Of a stretch of DNA of 64,000 nt, positions 58,584 through 64,000 are shown piece by piece. Each line of letters begins with the position of its first letter. The first letter of the stretch is position 1. Where the stretch lies: positions 202,249 to 266,248 of the forward strand of contig RHPI01001507.1 in NCBI GenBank assembly GCA_009103225.1, in the 5' to 3' direction. The position numbers and the translations under genes were made by a program. The notes beneath the pieces are model-generated. The model ran no database searches. It was not told the origin of the DNA and worked only from the letters and a program-made list of their open reading frames with translations. Origin of the DNA: Chlorokybus atmophyticus. Its lineage: Eukaryota > Streptophyta > Chlorokybophyceae > Chlorokybales > Chlorokybaceae.

Positions 58584-61500
58584 GGTTGGGGAAGATGGTG
58601 TTGTGCGCATGGGCTTGCTGCCAGTGGGTCCTACACTATACAATACAGTCATTCTCAGCATGAGTAGACAGCCATGACTTACAGTGCCAACAGTGCCAAC
58701 AGCAATCTGCACGTCACAACTAACTTCCCGACAACTCACCTGTGCTCTCCACACGCCGCTGCAAGGCGGCGCACTCACACACAAGATGTTAAAGTGAAGC
58801 TCTCTCTCACTTATTGCTTACATACGCACTTCCGCGGCCCCAGACTACACCAAGAGGATAGCGACGGAGCTTGAGAGGTGCTGGACGGATGTTGCAAACA
58901 TATGTAATAAAAATAAACATCTCCTCTGCCATTTTTGCGCGCGTGTCAGCACCGTGCAATGTTCCGTGCGTACACCCAGACACTGCCTAGGCTAGCAGGC
59001 GGGGGACAAGGCTACGTGCCTACCTACGTGACAGCAAACATGCCGCCTAAGGGTAGGCTACCACCATATAGGCATATGTGCTGTATTGCCGCCGGGCTGC
59101 TTGGCAAGCCGAGGTTGTGTCCGTTCAAGAACGGAGTGTGCGAGGAATGCTGGCATGATAAGCAAAGAACCACCAGGACCACCTAGGATGAACACCCTAC
59201 ACTGGTTGTTGTTGTGACGTCAGTAACGTGACGGTGCCACTGTGCAATGCGTCGTTTTCGAGACATGGGGTCATGTCACAGGAGCAAGCCCGTCTCTCGC
59301 TAACGGTAAATGCAACCTGTTGACAGTTCACGTCTGCTTTTGCGGTGACACACCACCCGCGGCCCATACATGGACGCGCCGCGGAGCCGTGGCTGTATTG
59401 GGCGTACGTACTAGGTAACCACGCTGCTGTTAGGCCTGCTTGAAGTCGCAGTCGTGCTACGCACGCACCACATGCTTGTTGTTTGCTGGCTTGGTAATAC
59501 ATGGCGGGGACCGTGCCATCAACTGACAGTACGGTGCATTGGGTATCGGACTCCAAAACATCTTTCATCAAAGTAGGATGGTAATGGTCGTAGTTCTATT
59601 TCGGGCAGTGTTATCTTAGTTGTAGAGTTGGTGAGAAGTACAGTCCTCTACCGTAATACGAATCATCGTTTATCTTGAAGCTTGCCATTCCACTGACCGG
59701 GGTATTCTCGTGATGCCAAGAAGGGAGTAAAGTCTACATTCACGGGAATAATTCTGCTATGAATAAGGGTTTGCACCTACAACCTCATGCCACGTCATCA
59801 ATTACTGACGTGACCATAAAATGTGCTATATACATATATTGTGATTACATGTTATATATTAAACACGTCATATATTCATAACATAGTACCGTAATACTAA
59901 CTTAAAAAATACTCATGCTTTTAACGAGGTAATCCCTCATTTTTAGCCTGAACACACTATAAACATTGAGCCTTTGCTGTTGTCTTATGTTGTAAGGGAT
60001 TAATTTCTTGGCCAACAAAAGCTACATATTAACATTGCCAACAACTAATCTGTGGGTTCACATACGTTTCGTGCTGATGAGTTAAGTAACTCTGCACCTT
60101 TCCCGCATACCAGGCCCCATCCAAGGGCCAGTACACTTTCACCGCGCGCCCGACCAACTTGGGCCTTTCAAAAAGGTCGATGCGTAACTTGTGAAAGCCA
60201 CCATCCAGAGAGAACTTCGGCTCCTCGCCTATTGCGGCTTACTGCGGCTCCCAGCAGCTCTTCATCCACTAATCTTTCGATGTTGCATATGCAGCATCAT
60301 TGCGTTTCAAGTATTGAAGGTTGTACACCTAACGATAAGTGTGTAGCTTAATTACTCTATAAACTGCTCCCATTTTCTCAAACGCTTAGAAGTTAATTCT
60401 CTTAAAAGGGTAGCTTAACACAGATTGGCCCAATCCACTATAGCTACACGGCGTAGTTTTTAAGGTGTTTTACGGCGTAAACCCGCTCTTAGCGGCACGG
60501 TTCCAATTTTGCCATCCAGCACACGTATATTATATCATGTTGCATGCATGCTTGCATGACCAACGGGGTGGTCGTATAGCTAGTGGCTTACATGATGTGA
60601 TGGTATAACACGGAGGCCAAGTGTATATGAAAGTGAGTGCATGATGCATGATGTTGCTATGCTGCATGTTGCAAATGACATAATGCATGACCAACGACAC
60701 TGCGCATTATATGTATATGTGGCGTGGCTTGTGGGCAGGAAGCACGTAGGGTTGCATGGTAGGGGCTGGAACTACGGTCGGTTTGCAGTGGGGGCTTACA
60801 GTGACAATAAGCAACATGGTCGCGGCCCCGCGGCTCGTTAGCGGACAGCTACCATGCTGATGTTTTTCACAAACCTATCGATTGTGACAACCATGGTGCA
60901 TCATCAGCATGTGCAGGGTCATGCCATAAAATTTCGCTTTTTGCGTAAATTTGGCATGCAACAACAACTTCTTTTCGATAGTAAATATTAAATATGAAGG
61001 GCTATCGATCGCAACAAACATAATGGAAAATGATTAAGTATAGCCATCAAGGGATTATTGTAAGGATTACAATTCAAAAAGTCTTGTCTTGAGTTTCACA
61101 GCTACCTTTAGCTATAACACTGCAACCAACTTACGCTATCATGTATTTCGCAATACTTGTTCAAGCGAGGTCATAACAAGTTTCTTGAAAAGTTCACGAT
61201 AAGTACAAGCCACTCCCTAAGTCTTGCACAATCTGACGCGGTCTAGCACAAGTTATTACAGCGTAACACAAAGTGACCGTATAAGGGAACGTTTTCTTAA
61301 AGCGGCAATGATCTTGAGATGCCTCGTGTTGAGACTCTCAGCAACTTTAAACGGTGGCCGACAGTCACGCCCGCCACCGTTCGCCACTCAAAGCCAATGA
61401 CATGTCGCTTTAACAAGTGGCGGGCGATGCACTCCAACAGATTCTTGGCATGCATCGCTCGCACACTCCATTCTTGGGCGGCACGGTCTCGGCTCACTAA

Positions 61501-62068
61501 GCAGCAGCAGCACATGCATATGTAATGGTAGCCTACGTTCTGCCCTACCACTTGCAGGCAAGCAGCGTGCCATGTAGGTTGCATGTAGGTGTCACGTAGG
61601 TCCATATAGCGCTGGTGTGCTCCGCCTGCTAGCCTACAGATGGCTCAGATAGAGAGGTGTAGGCCTATGTACGGAACCTAGAACGGTGCTGGCATGTTGC
61701 GCAAAAGTTGCGTAGGAAATGGTCTTTGAAACTTTCTCTTGTCTTCATTTCCGAATCATCTGTCACCTCTCGAGCTCTGTCGCTATCCTCTTCGTGTAGT
61801 CTCTCGGGGCAGCGGGAGAGTGCGTATATTAAAAGTGATAAGCGCTAGCTTTTACCGAAACATTTTGTGTGTGACTGCGCCGCCTTGCAACCGCTGCGTG
61901 TTGCAAAGTACAGGTGAGTTGCCGAGTCAAAGTGGAGGTGTTGGCACTGTTGCGTATGTGTGTCGTATGGCTGTACAGACCCATCTCATGCTGACATTAC
62001 ACAACTCAACTCAAGGTTGAGTTGTGTATAACAGCAAACCCATACACACAACGCCTTCTTCCCCAACC
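58584..62068. other. Intergenic region between the head-to-head NIDO copies
   Basis: 3.5 kb with no supported gene. The region from about 59.6 to 61.3 kb is AT-rich. A minus-strand frame at 59197-59571 (124 codons, Cys/Ala-rich) and a plus-strand frame at 58935-59186 have no recognised domains. A 12-bp hairpin (61998-62009 with 62017-62028) lies 40 bp before the copy B start. Confidence 0.5.

Positions 62069-64000
<1,932 letters not shown>

Overview
This is nuclear DNA from a photosynthetic green-lineage eukaryote. Its genes are split into many short exons by GT-AG introns. Two genes encode plastid-targeted products: an alpha-amylase and a thylakoid-lumen pentapeptide protein. Others (PIS1, PIN-LIKES, ceramide kinase, DUF7953-like, mTERF) have plant-type relatives. 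Introns and spacers are loaded with alternating CA/TG/CG tracts and long (CT)n runs, while exons are not. I infer a green alga, plausibly streptophyte; the species is not identifiable from sequence alone. I rebuilt gene models by joining exons whose splice phases agree, so the exon coordinates in each entry can be tested directly.

Layout. 1-1.35 kb: exons of an unrecognised minus-strand gene running off the left edge, over a 179-bp tandem duplication. 1.4-7.1 kb: mostly non-genic, with a GGWCC palindrome cluster, a tRNA-like element and a decayed Ty3-type gag-protease fragment (minus). 7.2-10.2 kb: plastid alpha-amylase (+). 11.8-13.7 kb: thylakoid pentapeptide protein (-). 15.1-16.7 kb: mTERF protein (-). 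18.6-21.8 kb: eIF2 gamma (-). 23.1-24.6 kb: type I membrane protein (+). 25.4-29.0 kb: phosphatidylinositol synthase (-), divergent from a cathepsin X-like protease (29.4-32.8 kb, +). 34.4-41.0 kb: ceramide kinase (+). 42.1-45.9 kb: PIN-LIKES carrier (+). 47.8-50.7 kb: a MATH-domain/prolyl 4-hydroxylase fusion (-) with two tandem alternative last exons. 51.7-54.2 kb: AT-rich, no genes seen. 55.7-58.6 kb (-) and 62.1 kb to the right edge (+): two head-to-head copies of a secreted nidogen-like (NIDO) gene, each carrying frame-breaking lesions.

The genes do not form an operon or one pathway. PIS1 and ceramide kinase are both lipid-signalling enzymes. The amylase, pentapeptide and probably mTERF products act in organelles.

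The most notable points are the MATH-P4H fusion with duplicated terminal exons and a duplicated, covarying 3' hairpin. Next are the paired disabled NIDO genes, one with a 68-bp perfect palindrome at a splice site. A 245-bp block of PIS1 is repeated exactly inside the cathepsin gene beside an N, which looks like an assembly error. Perfect foldbacks recur in gene 3' flanks and introns.
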